The notes beneath the pieces were generated by a model. It searched no databases. It saw only the letters and a list, made by a program, of their open reading frames with translations, and had not been told where the DNA came from. From NCBI GenBank assembly GCA_963704615.1, contig OY969923.1:3906001-3970000 (forward strand): DNA of 64,000 nt. Direction: 5' to 3'. The stretch is from Bog-756 sp963704615. Its GTDB lineage: Bacteria; Actinomycetota; Acidimicrobiia; Acidimicrobiales; RAAP-2. Positions within the stretch are counted from its first letter, which is position 1. Each line of letters opens with the position of its first letter. The translations under genes and the position numbers were made by a program. Shown piece after piece: positions 24,407 through 33,928 of this stretch.

Positions 24407-26289
24407 TGGGCCCCAACGAAACCGACGTGCCGACCCATACGAGCCGGACGGCGGACCAGCAGTGGCCACGTCGCTTGATGTTCTGGCTCTCTCCCGAGGA
24501 CCAGCCCGGTTGGGCTCGACCGGTACTCCTGCTTGTCGCCATTCTGTCGGTGGTCCTTTCCACGTGGCGGGCCGGCACCTACCTCGAGCTCTACTACGCC
24601 GCGGCCGTGCGCAGCATGTCGATGAGCTGGCATAACTTCTTCTTTGCCGCCTTCGACCCAGCCGGTACCGTGACCTTGGACAAACTGCCCGGCGCCTTTT
24701 GGGTCCAAGCGCTGTCCGTCCGGATCTTCGGAGTTCATACCTGGGCCATCATCCTTCCCCAGGTGGTGGAAGGGGCGCTGTCGGTGCTGGTCGTCTACCG
24801 GATCGTCCGCCGGCTTTCCGGCGTCGGCGCCGGGCTGATCGCGGCGGCGATCCTGGCGCTGTCGCCGGCCAACGTGGCGCTCGACCGGGGAAACATCTCC
24901 GACACTCTGATGATCCTGCTCCTCCTCCTTGGCGCCAACTCGGCGGTGACGGCGGCCACCACCAGCAGGTGGGTCCACCTCGTGGCGGCGGGCCTGTGGG
25001 TCGGCCTCGCCTTTCAGGCGAAGATGATCGAGGCGTGGATCGTCCTCCCCGCCCTCGGCCTGTTCTACCTGTTGGCGGCGACGGGCGACCGGCTCCGGCG
25101 GTTTTTGCGGATCGGGGTGATGGGGGTCGTCGCCGGGGTGGTCTCGCTGAGTTGGATGACAGTGGTCACGTTGATTCCGGCCTCGTCTCGGCCCTACGTC
25201 GACGGCAGCCAACACAACTCCCTCTTCCAACAGGTGTTCGTGTACAACGGATTCGGCCGGTTGGACCAAGTCTCCCCGAACCAGCTGCTCAGTCAGTCCA
25301 TCGGGCTCCGCCTTCCGCTCCCGCCTCCAGCAGCCTGGAACCGCCTCCTGGTCGGATCATTCGGCCGCGACATCGGATGGCTGCTGCCCGCTGCCTTCAT
25401 CCTGGGCGTCGCCGGTCTGGTCGTCACCTGGCGCAGGCCGCCCGGTGACTTGTTGCGGGCCGGGTTCGGGCTCTGGGGCGCCTGGCTGGTGGCGCTCATG
25501 GTCACCTTCAGCGTGAGCACCAGCATCAACTCCTACTACCTCGCCGCCCTGTCGCCGCCCATCGCCGGCCTGGTGGGGTCAGGTTCCATCATGTTGTGGA
25601 GCCATCGGCAAACCGTGTGGGCCAGGCTCTGCTCCCTCATCGTCGTGCTGGTCACAGTGGCCTACCAGGCCTGGCTGCTGCCGACATCGGGAACGGGTCT
25701 CCCGGGATGGCTCGAACCGCTGCTCCTGGCGTTGGGAGCGGTGGTGACCGTGGCACTGTTGGTCGCCTTGTGGCGCCCGACGGCCCACCTCCTCCTTCCG
25801 GTCGGCCTGGCTGCGTCGCTCCTCGTCGTGGCGGTGGTTCCGAGCGTCGCCTCGGTGTCGATCGCCTCCAGCCATCTGGGGCCGTTCGATACCCCATTCC
25901 AACCACAGGCGGTGACCTCTGGTGTGCGCACCCTCTTCGACATCACCGCCCACACCGCCTCTCTCATCCCCGGCCTGGAGAAGTACCGAAGGAGGGCGCC
26001 ATTCCTGATGGCCAACCAGACCTCGGCCCTGGCCGCGCCCTTCATCTACGTCAGCGGCCAGGAGGTCCTCCCCATCGGTGGCTTCACCGGCACCATCCCC
26101 GAACCGACCCTCCCAGCGATCAAGTCCATGGTGCATGCCGGAGACTTCCATCTGGTACTTCAGTCGCCGAAGACCACCGATCCCCGGCTGGTCTGGATCG
26201 CCCGGCATTGCCTGACGGCACCGCAACCTCCGAATCAAGGCGCCGCCACCGGGCCATTCGCCATCTTCTACTGTCTCCGGACGTCCTGA
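24403..26289 (+). CDS. GT39/ArnT-type membrane glycosyltransferase
   Basis: A 628-residue integral membrane protein of the PMT/ArnT superfamily, which transfers sugars from lipid-phosphate donors. It has about twelve hydrophobic segments. The first outer loop holds AAVRSMSMSWHNFFFAAFD (with the acidic residue expected for catalysis) and TLDKLPGAFWVQALS, typical of the actinobacterial group; SPANVALDRGNISDTLMI follows. The C-terminal soluble region (residues ~500-628) is extracytoplasmic in this group. The ATG overlaps the marR stop. The acceptor may be a protein or cell-wall glycan; the sequence does not decide. Confidence 0.88.
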   Translation: MMGPNETDVPTHTSRTADQQWPRRLMFWLSPEDQPGWARPVLLLVAILSVVLSTWRAGTYLELYYAAAVRSMSMSWHNFFFAAFDPAGTVTLDKLPGAFWVQALSVRIFGVHTWAIILPQVVEGALSVLVVYRIVRRLSGVGAGLIAAAILALSPANVALDRGNISDTLMILLLLLGANSAVTAATTSRWVHLVAAGLWVGLAFQAKMIEAWIVLPALGLFYLLAATGDRLRRFLRIGVMGVVAGVVSLSWMTVVTLIPASSRPYVDGSQHNSLFQQVFVYNGFGRLDQVSPNQLLSQSIGLRLPLPPPAAWNRLLVGSFGRDIGWLLPAAFILGVAGLVVTWRRPPGDLLRAGFGLWGAWLVALMVTFSVSTSINSYYLAALSPPIAGLVGSGSIMLWSHRQTVWARLCSLIVVLVTVAYQAWLLPTSGTGLPGWLEPLLLALGAVVTVALLVALWRPTAHLLLPVGLAASLLVVAVVPSVASVSIASSHLGPFDTPFQPQAVTSGVRTLFDITAHTASLIPGLEKYRRRAPFLMANQTSALAAPFIYVSGQEVLPIGGFTGTIPEPTLPAIKSMVHAGDFHLVLQSPKTTDPRLVWIARHCLTAPQPPNQGAATGPFAIFYCLRTS

Positions 26290-26342
26290 CCCGACGTCGC
26301 ACGGGGCCCCTGCGGCGGCATTACGGACGCAGTTGTCCGGCT

Positions 26343-28199
26343 TCAGGTGAGAGCGATCGAGTCGAGGTTGACGCCGCCCTGACCGGGCGCTTCGACGGCG
26401 CACACCACCAGGTTCGTGCCACCCGCCATGGCCAGAGTGACCGGCCTCATCTGCCACGACGTCCAAGCCGGCGTGCTCGGCACCTCGAGCAAGGAAGTGC
26501 CGTGGACGTCGCCGGTCGCCGGGTCGAGCGCACGTACCGTCAGCGTCGAATCCTTGCCGGTCGAGTTGGCCACGCGGCAGAGAAGACGGCGGCTCCCGGC
26601 GCTGTCCACCGAAATAGCCACGGCCACACTGCTGCCTGGGGTGTCGAGACCGGTGACGTAGCCCATGCCGGTGTGGCCGCCAAAGTTGTTCTCAAAGCGG
26701 GCTGATCCCGCCCAGGCCCCGACGTCGGCCTGAAACGGTGCCGAGCCCTTCGGCACCACCCGCAAGAGGACCGAGGCATGAGGCACCAAACTCACCTGAT
26801 ACCCGGTCATCGACCCCAGGTCCTCGTGAGCCCAAAGATCGCGCACCGTAGCTGGACCGGCGAAGCCCAGGGTGTCGGCAAAGTCGATTGATTTGGTTTG
26901 GGCTGCGTCGTCGTCCCGGTTGAACAGGGCCACCGCCCAGCTCCCGTCGGGTAGCTGGCCGATCCAGCGCTCCGGGTCACGGCTCGAGGTGTCGTACTCG
27001 AATCCATGGCTGTTGTTGAAGATCGGCTTTCCGACCAAACCACTCTGTCGGAGGGCCAGCACCTCGGCGTTCTGGAAGAATCGGGCGTTGTCGCCGATCG
27101 TATCGACACGGTCGGTGATGGCGATCGGAGCTCCGGCCATAACGAACAGATTGATAGCGGTCTGGCGCTCGTCGTCGGCGGCGAAGGACTGAATGATCAA
27201 GGGATCGCCGTCGAGGATCACCTGGCCCCGACCCGAGATGTCCGCGAATCCGGTGAACCCCAAGAACGGGCTGTTCCACTGGGACCACTCGGGCTGCCAG
27301 GTCTGCCGGCCGTCACTCAAGTTGTACCAGGTACCGAAGCTGGCGTCGTTGTCGATCCGGACCAGGTCGCCGTATTGTCGCTCGCCCGATCCGTGGTCGA
27401 ACAGGTTGGGCATCACCAGACTCAACTGCATGTCGCCGGCCGCTTCGCGCATCCACTCAAGCGCCTGTAGATAGGAGTCTCGGCCGTGGGCCACCCCGAC
27501 CGTGCCGTCGCTCTGGTCGAACCCCACCTCGTACCAGGCCAGAAAGTCCATCCGAAGGAACACCGCACCAAGTTGGCGAAAGTAGGCGACGTAGCCCTTC
27601 ACATACTCCTCGGCCCCGTCGCGGGTGGTATCCACCCACTGGAGAAATCCCCCTCCGTCGAAATAGTCGCCCGGATTGACGATGTCCCCCACTTTGATGT
27701 CGGGCCGACCGATAACGGTCACCAACGGATTCGTGACCGCGGATCGGGTCGCCCACAGTGGGTTGTAGTAGACGCCGAGTTCGAGGCCCTTCGCCTTCAG
27801 GTAGTTGGCCCACCAGGCCCAGTCGTGCTCCCAGTCGTCGGCTTGGCTCAGAATGTACCCATGCGGTGTGATCCGTTGGGTGTGGTCGATCCAGCCGTCG
27901 GTACACACCATGGTGAAGCCGTAGTCGCGAAAGGTATCGGCCACCCAATCGACGTTGGTTTTCCACACATCTTCGGGTATGAGCGTGTTGGTGACGTTTT
28001 CGTAGCCATACGTGCTCCAGTAGAGGGGACCGGCGCCACCTCGTCGGAACGCGGGTGAAAGTCCTGACCAGTATGCGGGCACTTGGTCGGTGCTCGATGG
28101 GGTCGCGGCCGCTGCTTCATTGGCGCCGACCGACGACACCGCCAGTCCGGTGAGTGCGATGCCTCCGCCCCCCTTCAGCACATCGCGTCGCGTCGGCAC
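26343..28199 (-). CDS. Tat-exported alpha-galactosidase-like protein (GH27/GH36-type barrel)
   Basis: This 618-residue protein starts at GTG 28199, nine bases after AGAAGGA. The N-terminus TRRDVLKGGGGIALTGLAVS with AAAATPSS after it is a twin-arginine signal, so it is exported folded. The mature barrel contains YGFTMVCTDGWIDH, GVYYNPLW, FLRMDFLAWYE (candidate nucleophile Asp) and RIDNDASFG (candidate acid/base Asp), as in clan GH-D alpha-galactosidases. A C-terminal ~120-residue beta domain (FENNFGGHTGMGYVTGLD) resembles a carbohydrate-binding module. It could release galactose outside the cell for the cytoplasmic GH36. The exact family number is uncertain. Confidence 0.82.
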   Translation of the reverse strand: MPTRRDVLKGGGGIALTGLAVSSVGANEAAAATPSSTDQVPAYWSGLSPAFRRGGAGPLYWSTYGYENVTNTLIPEDVWKTNVDWVADTFRDYGFTMVCTDGWIDHTQRITPHGYILSQADDWEHDWAWWANYLKAKGLELGVYYNPLWATRSAVTNPLVTVIGRPDIKVGDIVNPGDYFDGGGFLQWVDTTRDGAEEYVKGYVAYFRQLGAVFLRMDFLAWYEVGFDQSDGTVGVAHGRDSYLQALEWMREAAGDMQLSLVMPNLFDHGSGERQYGDLVRIDNDASFGTWYNLSDGRQTWQPEWSQWNSPFLGFTGFADISGRGQVILDGDPLIIQSFAADDERQTAINLFVMAGAPIAITDRVDTIGDNARFFQNAEVLALRQSGLVGKPIFNNSHGFEYDTSSRDPERWIGQLPDGSWAVALFNRDDDAAQTKSIDFADTLGFAGPATVRDLWAHEDLGSMTGYQVSLVPHASVLLRVVPKGSAPFQADVGAWAGSARFENNFGGHTGMGYVTGLDTPGSSVAVAISVDSAGSRRLLCRVANSTGKDSTLTVRALDPATGDVHGTSLLEVPSTPAWTSWQMRPVTLAMAGGTNLVVCAVEAPGQGGVNLDSIALT

Positions 28200-28368
28200 A
28201 GGATCACATCCTTCTGTCTGGCACCTGCCGGCAATACTTGCACGGCCGGAGGTGGTACGGGAGTTGTCACTCGGATGAGGTCGGTCTGAGGCGATTGGCG
28301 ATTGGACGGTGGCGGTTGGACGGTGTTCGTAGGACAATGGCAGGGTGAAACTCCCGGGGAGGAGCATC

Positions 28369-29856
28369 ATGGACGCGAGGGTTTCGGCTTCCGGCGGTGG
28401 TTGGAGTTCGGCGACGGAGCCCCCACGCTCGTTCGCATCGTCGTGGAGACGTCGGCGTCTGACCGTGGAGCAGCGTGCCGCTCGAGGTCTGGCGGCCCGT
28501 CAAACGGCTCCCCGATCGACCCACGGAAGGTACTCGCCGAGCAGCGATCGGCCCGACCCCGTCACCCTGTTGAAGGAACAAAGTACGAGCCGGGTCCCTG
28601 AGCTCGTCCCCATCCGCTATGGCCGGATGCTGGTCTCACCGTTCACGTTCTATCGGGGTGCCGCGCTGATCATGGCCGCCGATCTGGCCACCACCCCCCG
28701 ATCAGACGTGACGGTACAACTGTGCGGGGATGCACACCTCTTGAACTTTCGCCTTTTCGGGACACCCGAGCGCAAACTGATCTTTGACATCAACGACTTC
28801 GACGAGACACTGCCCGGCCCATGGGAATGGGACCTCAAACGCCTGTCGACGAGCATCGAGATCATGGGACGCAGTCGAGGATTCTCACGCGTGGACCGCA
28901 GAGACATCGTCATGGCCGGGGTCCGTGAATACCGACAACGCATGCGCGCCGCCGCCGCCAGCGGAACCCTCGAGGCCTGGTATGACCATCTGGAGGCCGG
29001 AGAGCTGCTGGACCTGTTGGGAGAAGAGGTCAAACAGGGCCAGTTGAGCAAAAAGGAGCAGCGGGCGGCACAAGGTCAGATTGCCAAGGCGCGGACCCGG
29101 GACAGCGTGCGGGTCTTCACCCGTCGGGTCGGCAAGGTGCGGGACGAACTTCGCTTCATCGCCGATCCTCCGCTCATTGTGCCCCTCGAGGACATCGTCG
29201 AGCCCGGGTCGGAGTGGGAGCACACCGACGTCCTGATGAAACAGATGCTTTCCTCCTATCGGCAGACCCTCGGGGTCGAACACCATCCGATCGAGGAGTT
29301 CCGGTATGTGCATGCTGCCCGCAAAGTCGTCGGAGTGGGAAGCGTCGGCACCCGCTGCTACATCCTCTTGTTGGTCGGACGCGACGACGCCGATCCGTTG
29401 ATCCTGCAACTGAAGGAAGCCCAGGCCTCGGTCCTCGAAAGCTTCGTCGGCGGGAGTGAGTATCCCCACCACGGCCAGCGAGTCGTGGCCGGGCAGCGTC
29501 TGATGCAGGGGGCCTCGGACGCCTTCCTCGGCTACCAGAGAATGAAGGGCCTGGACGGTCAGATGCGCGACTTCTATGTGCGCCAGCTCCATGACTGGAA
29601 GGGGATCACCGAAGTGGACGAGATGCTGGTGTCCGGGGCCACCGTCTACTCGCGCATTTGCGCGGCGACGCTGGCGCGGGCCCATGCCCGATGGGGCGAT
29701 CGGATCGCCATCGCCTCCTATCTGGGCAAGGGCGAGAGCTTCGACCGTGCCATTGCCGACTTCTCGGCGGCGTACGCGGATCAGAACGAACGGGACTACG
29801 AAGTCCTCGCCCAGGCGGTGAAAACGGGCAAGCTCTCCGCGCAGACCGGGGTGTAA
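28369..29856 (+). CDS. DUF2252 domain-containing protein
   Basis: A 495-residue DUF2252 protein, a family distantly related to kinase/aminoglycoside-phosphotransferase folds but without an established role. Conserved blocks are PIRYGRMLVSPFTFYRGAA, CGDAHLLNFRLFG, FDINDFDETLPGPWEWDLKRL, VGVGSVGTRCYILLL and the C-terminal YVRQLHDWKG. The GDAHLLN and DINDFD strings resemble the catalytic and metal-binding loops of phosphotransferases. The start is ATG 28369 with GGGGAGGAG just before it; GTG 28345 is unsupported. It is divergent from the Tat-exported galactosidase-like gene and stands alone. Confidence 0.88.
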   Translation: MDARVSASGGGWSSATEPPRSFASSWRRRRLTVEQRAARGLAARQTAPRSTHGRYSPSSDRPDPVTLLKEQSTSRVPELVPIRYGRMLVSPFTFYRGAALIMAADLATTPRSDVTVQLCGDAHLLNFRLFGTPERKLIFDINDFDETLPGPWEWDLKRLSTSIEIMGRSRGFSRVDRRDIVMAGVREYRQRMRAAAASGTLEAWYDHLEAGELLDLLGEEVKQGQLSKKEQRAAQGQIAKARTRDSVRVFTRRVGKVRDELRFIADPPLIVPLEDIVEPGSEWEHTDVLMKQMLSSYRQTLGVEHHPIEEFRYVHAARKVVGVGSVGTRCYILLLVGRDDADPLILQLKEAQASVLESFVGGSEYPHHGQRVVAGQRLMQGASDAFLGYQRMKGLDGQMRDFYVRQLHDWKGITEVDEMLVSGATVYSRICAATLARAHARWGDRIAIASYLGKGESFDRAIADFSAAYADQNERDYEVLAQAVKTGKLSAQTGV

Positions 29857-29866
29857 CCGGTCTGCG
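29840..29866. terminator. Perfect 10-bp stem over the DUF2252 stop codon
   Basis: Arms CGCAGACCGG (29840-29849) and CCGGTCTGCG (29857-29866) enclose seven bases that contain the TAA stop. It lies between convergent genes and so may serve both strands. No T-run follows, as is common for intrinsic terminators in high-GC bacteria. Confidence 0.6.
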
Positions 29867-29940
29867 AGTTCGACGGTGACAGCATGCCGCGGACTCCAAT
29901 TCGCCGACTGGTCAGTCGTGCGCCCCCCAGCGAGAGCTGC

Positions 29941-31287
29941 CTACGTGCCCGGTGTTCCCGCCGGTGGAGGGACCGGCACCGGATTCTTCACGCTCTGGTT
30001 GAGGCAGACGAAGATCTGGTTCTTCTTGATGGTGAGGGGCACGAACTTCTTCCCTCGGACCTGGACGGTGGCACTGCAGAGTGGATAGGTGACGGTGGTG
30101 TGCGCAGTCGACCAGTTGGTCACGGTGGACAGTCCCCCACCGTTGTTGGCGGTGAAGTGGTTGGTGATGTTGATGATGTTGGCCTGGGTGAGGTCGTTCC
30201 CCGCCGCCCGGATGGCGTCGGCGAGCAGAGCCGCCGACTGCCAGCCCTGGACGGCCACCCCGTTGTAGGTGAAGGCCGGTTGGTACTTGTTCATCGCTGC
30301 CAGATACGACGCCATCCCCGGAAACAAACTCGGTTCGCTCACGCCGACCTCGTAGGGCACCGTTCCGGAGAGGCCCAGGTAGACACCCTGCATCAGACTG
30401 CTGTACTGGCTGAGGAGCGACCGGTCGTAACCGTTCAGCCAGAGCTGAGTGACCTTGAGCCCGTACTGCTGGATGTCCCGGGCCAAGGTGATGTTGTCCG
30501 ATTCCTGCATGCAGGAGATCACCAGGTCGGTTCCGCTCTGCTGCATCCGCTGCACGGCCGACGAGTAGCTGCCCCCGAGCTGGGCTTCAACGTCGACATA
30601 GCTCACGTGGTACCCGTTCTGCTTGAGGATGGTCGCGGTGGTGTTGCAGGCGTCGTAGGAGGAGGTGATGGCGGGCCCATAGCTGATAACGGCCACCGCC
30701 TTGGAGTGGGTCAGTTTCACGAAGTAGGCGAATCCGGGCGCGCCGGCGGCGTAATCCTGCACCGAGTTTCCTCCGGCACCGTACAGATTGGGCGCAGTGG
30801 CCCAGTTGCCGCTCACGTTGTAGCCGTAGGTCGGAGTCTTGGTCTCGACGAAGTAGTTGGGGGTGAACCAGTACGAGGCCACCATCACGGCAAAGGCGTG
30901 GTCCTGGTCAATGAGGGTGTGAGTGAGCTGGGTGAACTGGCTGGGGGATCCGCCGTCGTCGAGGTTCCAGGCCAGGTTCAACTTGCGCCCGTTAATGCCC
31001 CCTTGGGCATTGACCATGTCGAAGTAGGCCTGCACGCCCGGGGACAGTCCGTTGAAGTCCGAGGCGATGGAGCCGGTCAGGGTCGAGATGGCACCCACGT
31101 TGATCGAGGTCGGCGTCACCCCGGGGCCCTGGGTGCCTGACGACGAGCCGCGGGTCGTCGGGGGAGATGTCGTGCTCGCTCCGGTGGTGGTGGGGCTGCT
31201 GCTGTTCGACGAGCAGCCCGCCAGAACCACGGCGATGACCACGGCCAGCGCCGCCGGCCAAACCCAGCTCCCCCGGTGTTCCCCCAT
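29941..31287 (-). CDS. ABC-type branched-chain amino-acid-like substrate-binding lipoprotein
   Basis: This 448-residue protein is a type I periplasmic-binding-fold lipoprotein of the LivJ kind. A hydrophobic signal ends with lipobox LAGC, followed by a Ser/Thr linker. The mature part has INVGAISTLTGSIASDFNG, AQGGINGRKLNL and VISYGPAITSSYDACNTTA, typical of the family. ATG 31287 is preceded by AGAGGA; the frame extends to a GTG at 31326. No permease or ATPase genes are adjacent, so it is an orphan binding protein or works with distant partners. Ligands in the family include amino acids, amides and aromatic acids. Confidence 0.85.
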   Translation of the reverse strand: MGEHRGSWVWPAALAVVIAVVLAGCSSNSSSPTTTGASTTSPPTTRGSSSGTQGPGVTPTSINVGAISTLTGSIASDFNGLSPGVQAYFDMVNAQGGINGRKLNLAWNLDDGGSPSQFTQLTHTLIDQDHAFAVMVASYWFTPNYFVETKTPTYGYNVSGNWATAPNLYGAGGNSVQDYAAGAPGFAYFVKLTHSKAVAVISYGPAITSSYDACNTTATILKQNGYHVSYVDVEAQLGGSYSSAVQRMQQSGTDLVISCMQESDNITLARDIQQYGLKVTQLWLNGYDRSLLSQYSSLMQGVYLGLSGTVPYEVGVSEPSLFPGMASYLAAMNKYQPAFTYNGVAVQGWQSAALLADAIRAAGNDLTQANIINITNHFTANNGGGLSTVTNWSTAHTTVTYPLCSATVQVRGKKFVPLTIKKNQIFVCLNQSVKNPVPVPPPAGTPGT

Positions 31288-31460
31288 GGTCGCTCGATCC
31301 TCTGTGCCGGAGCTCACGCCCGACAATGTTGCGAGTGCCAGGTCGAACTCCGCCGACGACCAGGTGCCCGCTTTCTCTGACTCTGTCTTTGTAGGACACC
31401 GTGATGCGAGATGTCAAGCAACGAGGCGACCGGTCCTGCACGTCGCCACTCGCCACGCTC

Positions 31461-31497
31461 GAAAGGGCGGGGCCCGAACCTCCGGCCCCGCCCTTTC
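31461..31497. terminator. Strong 14-bp GC-rich terminator hairpin
   Basis: Arms GAAAGGGCGGGGCC (31461-31474) and GGCCCCGCCCTTTC (31484-31497) pair perfectly around nine bases. It is 44 bases beyond the stop of the beta-propeller gene on the minus strand and is the cleanest terminator in the window. The arm ends in TTTC, giving a partial U-tract on either strand. Confidence 0.8.
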
Positions 31498-31540
31498 GGT
31501 CATCGGTACGCCGGCGTGTGCCTGACCCGCAGAGGGCCGC

Positions 31541-32722
31541 TCAGAATCCGAACCCCGTCGAGTCGGTCGCCGCCAGCCCGAAGGTCCCGGCGGGTAGGGC
31601 GCTGGCCACGGGAACCGACGGACTCAAGGACCCCGACGGGGTGATGGCCGAGACATCGAAGTCCGGCTGGTCAGAGATGTACAGACTCGAGTTGGTCACG
31701 GCCAGATCGGTGTCTCCGACGCCGGGGCTGGCCTGCACGGCCGGGCTCAGCAGGCTCAGGGTCCCGTTGGGGGCAACGGTGTATGCGGAGATCGTCCCGG
31801 AGTGTGCGTTGGCGGTGAAGGCCTCGTTGGCGTTGGCCGTGAGAGCGATCCAGCACGGTGCGAGTTGACCATCCGCGACCTGGCTGATCTGGCTGACTGC
31901 GCCATCAGGTTCAACCGAAAAGGTGGCCACACCGCCGAAAGCGGCCTCGGAGACCACGGCAACCCCACTCGGCGTAAATGCGAACCCGTAGGGGCCGGCG
32001 TTGGCGGCCAGTGTGGTCGTCACCGGCGGCTGAGCCAGACCGAAGAAGTCGACGGGGAAAACGTCGATCGTGTTGCTCCCCTTCTCGGTGACGACCAGAT
32101 CGCGCCCGCTCGGCGTGTAGCTGATCTGCTCTGGCGAGTTGGCTGCCGGATTGAGGGACTGCACGCCAATCGAATGGTGTGAGAACAGGCCCCCGAACAG
32201 ATTGAACCCGGCGATGTTGGCTGCCGTCGTGGCGTTGCCCGCGTTGAGGGTGTAGATCGAGAGACCGTGCACGGTGACGCTGATCGGGTCGACCCCTCCC
32301 GAGTTGGTCGTCTCGATGAACTGCAGGTTCCCCGAGGGCTCGACCAGGAAGACGCTGACGCTGTTCGAACCACCGTTGACCACCGCCAGCAGTTGGCCGT
32401 TGTCGCCGAGGGTCACCCCACCCTGTGAACTCGGAGACACCCCGGTCCCGGTCCCGCCGGTGGGAGAGGAGCCGATCGGCGTCAGTCCGCCACCCGGATC
32501 AGCGCGGTAGGCCAGCACGGAGTTGCCGGCGACCTGGTTGGTCTCGGTGTAGACGGTGCTGGGATGGAAGGAGGGAAAGGCGGGTGCGGCAGAGGCGGTG
32601 CCCGCGCCGAGAGTCACGAGCGCGGCGGCGGCAGCCAAACCGGTGGTGATGGCCACCACGCCGGGGCGGCCCCGAGAGGTGAGCCGCCGCCGAGCGCGGC
32701 GAGGAGATGATGACCTGGACAT
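31541..32722 (-). CDS. Secreted beta-propeller (lactonase/YVTN-like) protein
   Basis: A 393-residue exported protein. The N-terminus has many arginines (MSRSSSPRRARRRLTSRG), then a hydrophobic helix and AASAAP-like cleavage region (GTASAAPAFP). The mature part is built of repeats with SNSVSVFLVEPSGNLQF, SNTIDVFPVDFFG and GTISAYTVAPNGTLSLL, as in 6-phosphogluconolactonase-like and YVTN seven-bladed propellers. ATG 32722 has AAAGGAG nine bases upstream. No catalytic activity is implied; such proteins may be surface or binding proteins. A strong terminator follows it. The neighbour upstream is an unrelated aldo/keto reductase. Confidence 0.83.
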   Translation of the reverse strand: MSRSSSPRRARRRLTSRGRPGVVAITTGLAAAAALVTLGAGTASAAPAFPSFHPSTVYTETNQVAGNSVLAYRADPGGGLTPIGSSPTGGTGTGVSPSSQGGVTLGDNGQLLAVVNGGSNSVSVFLVEPSGNLQFIETTNSGGVDPISVTVHGLSIYTLNAGNATTAANIAGFNLFGGLFSHHSIGVQSLNPAANSPEQISYTPSGRDLVVTEKGSNTIDVFPVDFFGLAQPPVTTTLAANAGPYGFAFTPSGVAVVSEAAFGGVATFSVEPDGAVSQISQVADGQLAPCWIALTANANEAFTANAHSGTISAYTVAPNGTLSLLSPAVQASPGVGDTDLAVTNSSLYISDQPDFDVSAITPSGSLSPSVPVASALPAGTFGLAATDSTGFGF

Positions 32723-32899
32723 GGGGGATTGCTCCTTTGGGAATGGGGCCAACGGTCCGGCCCTTCGCCTAGGCAGTCCCCGTTCTCATCGTCCCGTTAC
32801 ATAGAGGGATGGGGAGCACATACGGGTCACGGAGCCCGCCCCTCGTTCGCGGCCACACTGCGAGGCTCCTCAACAGGAGAACCCGGTCACCGATCGTCG

Positions 32900-33754
32900 T
32901 CAGGCCAAAGCATCGAGGGCCTCCTCATCCAGGACCAGATCGGCGACGGCCAGGTTCTCCTCCAAGTGCGGCAAGGAGGATGTCCCCGGTATGAGAAGCA
33001 CCGTGGGCCCCTGGTACAGCAGCCAGGCCAGGGCCACCTGGGCCGGCGTGGCCTCGAGGCGCAAAGCTGCCTCCTTGACCGCCGACGACCCGAGGACGGG
33101 ATTCTCGGCGTGGAACGCAGAGCCCAGAGGGAAGTACGGCACATACGGGACCTGATCGGCCAGGCAGGCATCAAAGACGTCCTGGTCGGCACGATCGGCC
33201 AGGTTGAACGGGTTCTGGACACAGGCCACGTTGGTCCGGGAGCGGGCCGAGCGATACTCCTCGAGAGTCACCGTGCTGAGGCCGATGCCCCCGATCAGTC
33301 CTTCCTCACCGAGAGCGAGCATGGCTTCCAGCTGCTCGGCAAGGGGTACGTCGGAGTCCGGGTGGCGCCGCAGGTTGACCACGGGAACCTGGTCCAACTC
33401 CAGGGAAGCCAGGTTGGCCTCGACCCCAGACCGCAGTTCCTCCGGGCGTTGGGCGGCCACCCAACCACCGCGGTCGTCACGGAAGGCACCCACCTTCGAG
33501 ACCAGAACCAGATCCTCGGGGTAGGGATACAGTGCCTCGCGGATGAGCTCGTTGGCCACGTCGGGGCCATAGAACTGGGCGGTATCGATGTGGTTGACGC
33601 CGGCGTCCACGGCCCGCCGAAGAACGGCCACAGCCTGGGCGTGATCCCTCGGCGGACCGAAGACTCCCGGGCCGGGGAGCTGCATGGCACCAAAACCCAC
33701 GCGGCGGACGGGACGGTTGGCCAAAGAAACGACATCATCACGCATGCCGTCCAT
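32900..33754 (-). CDS. Aldo/keto reductase (AKR13-like)
   Basis: This 284-residue TIM-barrel protein reduces carbonyls with NADPH. The tetrad is visible: Asp and Tyr in NHIDTAQFYGPDVANE, Lys in LVSKVGAF and His in NLRRHPDSD. The coenzyme-binding end has LLIPGTSSLPHLEENLA. The N-terminus MDGMRDDVVSLANRPVRRVGFGAMQL is typical of the group that acts on small aldehydes; either ATG 33754 or 33745 may start it. It is monocistronic. One of three aldo/keto reductases in the window, each in a different subgroup. Confidence 0.9.
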   Translation of the reverse strand: MDGMRDDVVSLANRPVRRVGFGAMQLPGPGVFGPPRDHAQAVAVLRRAVDAGVNHIDTAQFYGPDVANELIREALYPYPEDLVLVSKVGAFRDDRGGWVAAQRPEELRSGVEANLASLELDQVPVVNLRRHPDSDVPLAEQLEAMLALGEEGLIGGIGLSTVTLEEYRSARSRTNVACVQNPFNLADRADQDVFDACLADQVPYVPYFPLGSAFHAENPVLGSSAVKEAALRLEATPAQVALAWLLYQGPTVLLIPGTSSLPHLEENLAVADLVLDEEALDALA

Positions 33755-33813
33755 CCTTCCCTATCCGATGGGTGGCAGCGGTCGCGCCCACTCACTGGAC
33801 ACCCGCCCCGCCA

Positions 33814-33834
33814 CGATCGGCCGATCGGCCGATC
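33814..33834. repeat. Short tandem palindromic repeat between divergent genes
   Basis: CGATCGGC is repeated two and a half times in tandem between the aldo/keto reductase and DinB-like genes, which are transcribed apart. CGATCG makes each unit palindromic. It could be an operator array but may be chance in GC-rich DNA. Confidence 0.35.
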
Positions 33835-33928
33835 ACACGGTTGGCCGCCCTGACTAGGATCGCCGGACACGACGACGCCCTCATCCCCGTGCCGTCAGAG
33901 CGGCCCACTCAGGCGGGAGAAAGACATC

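Noticed and set aside
29884..31140. 418-codon plus-strand frame
   Set aside because: It is the antisense of a well-defined substrate-binding lipoprotein gene and is Val/Gly/His-rich without family motifs.
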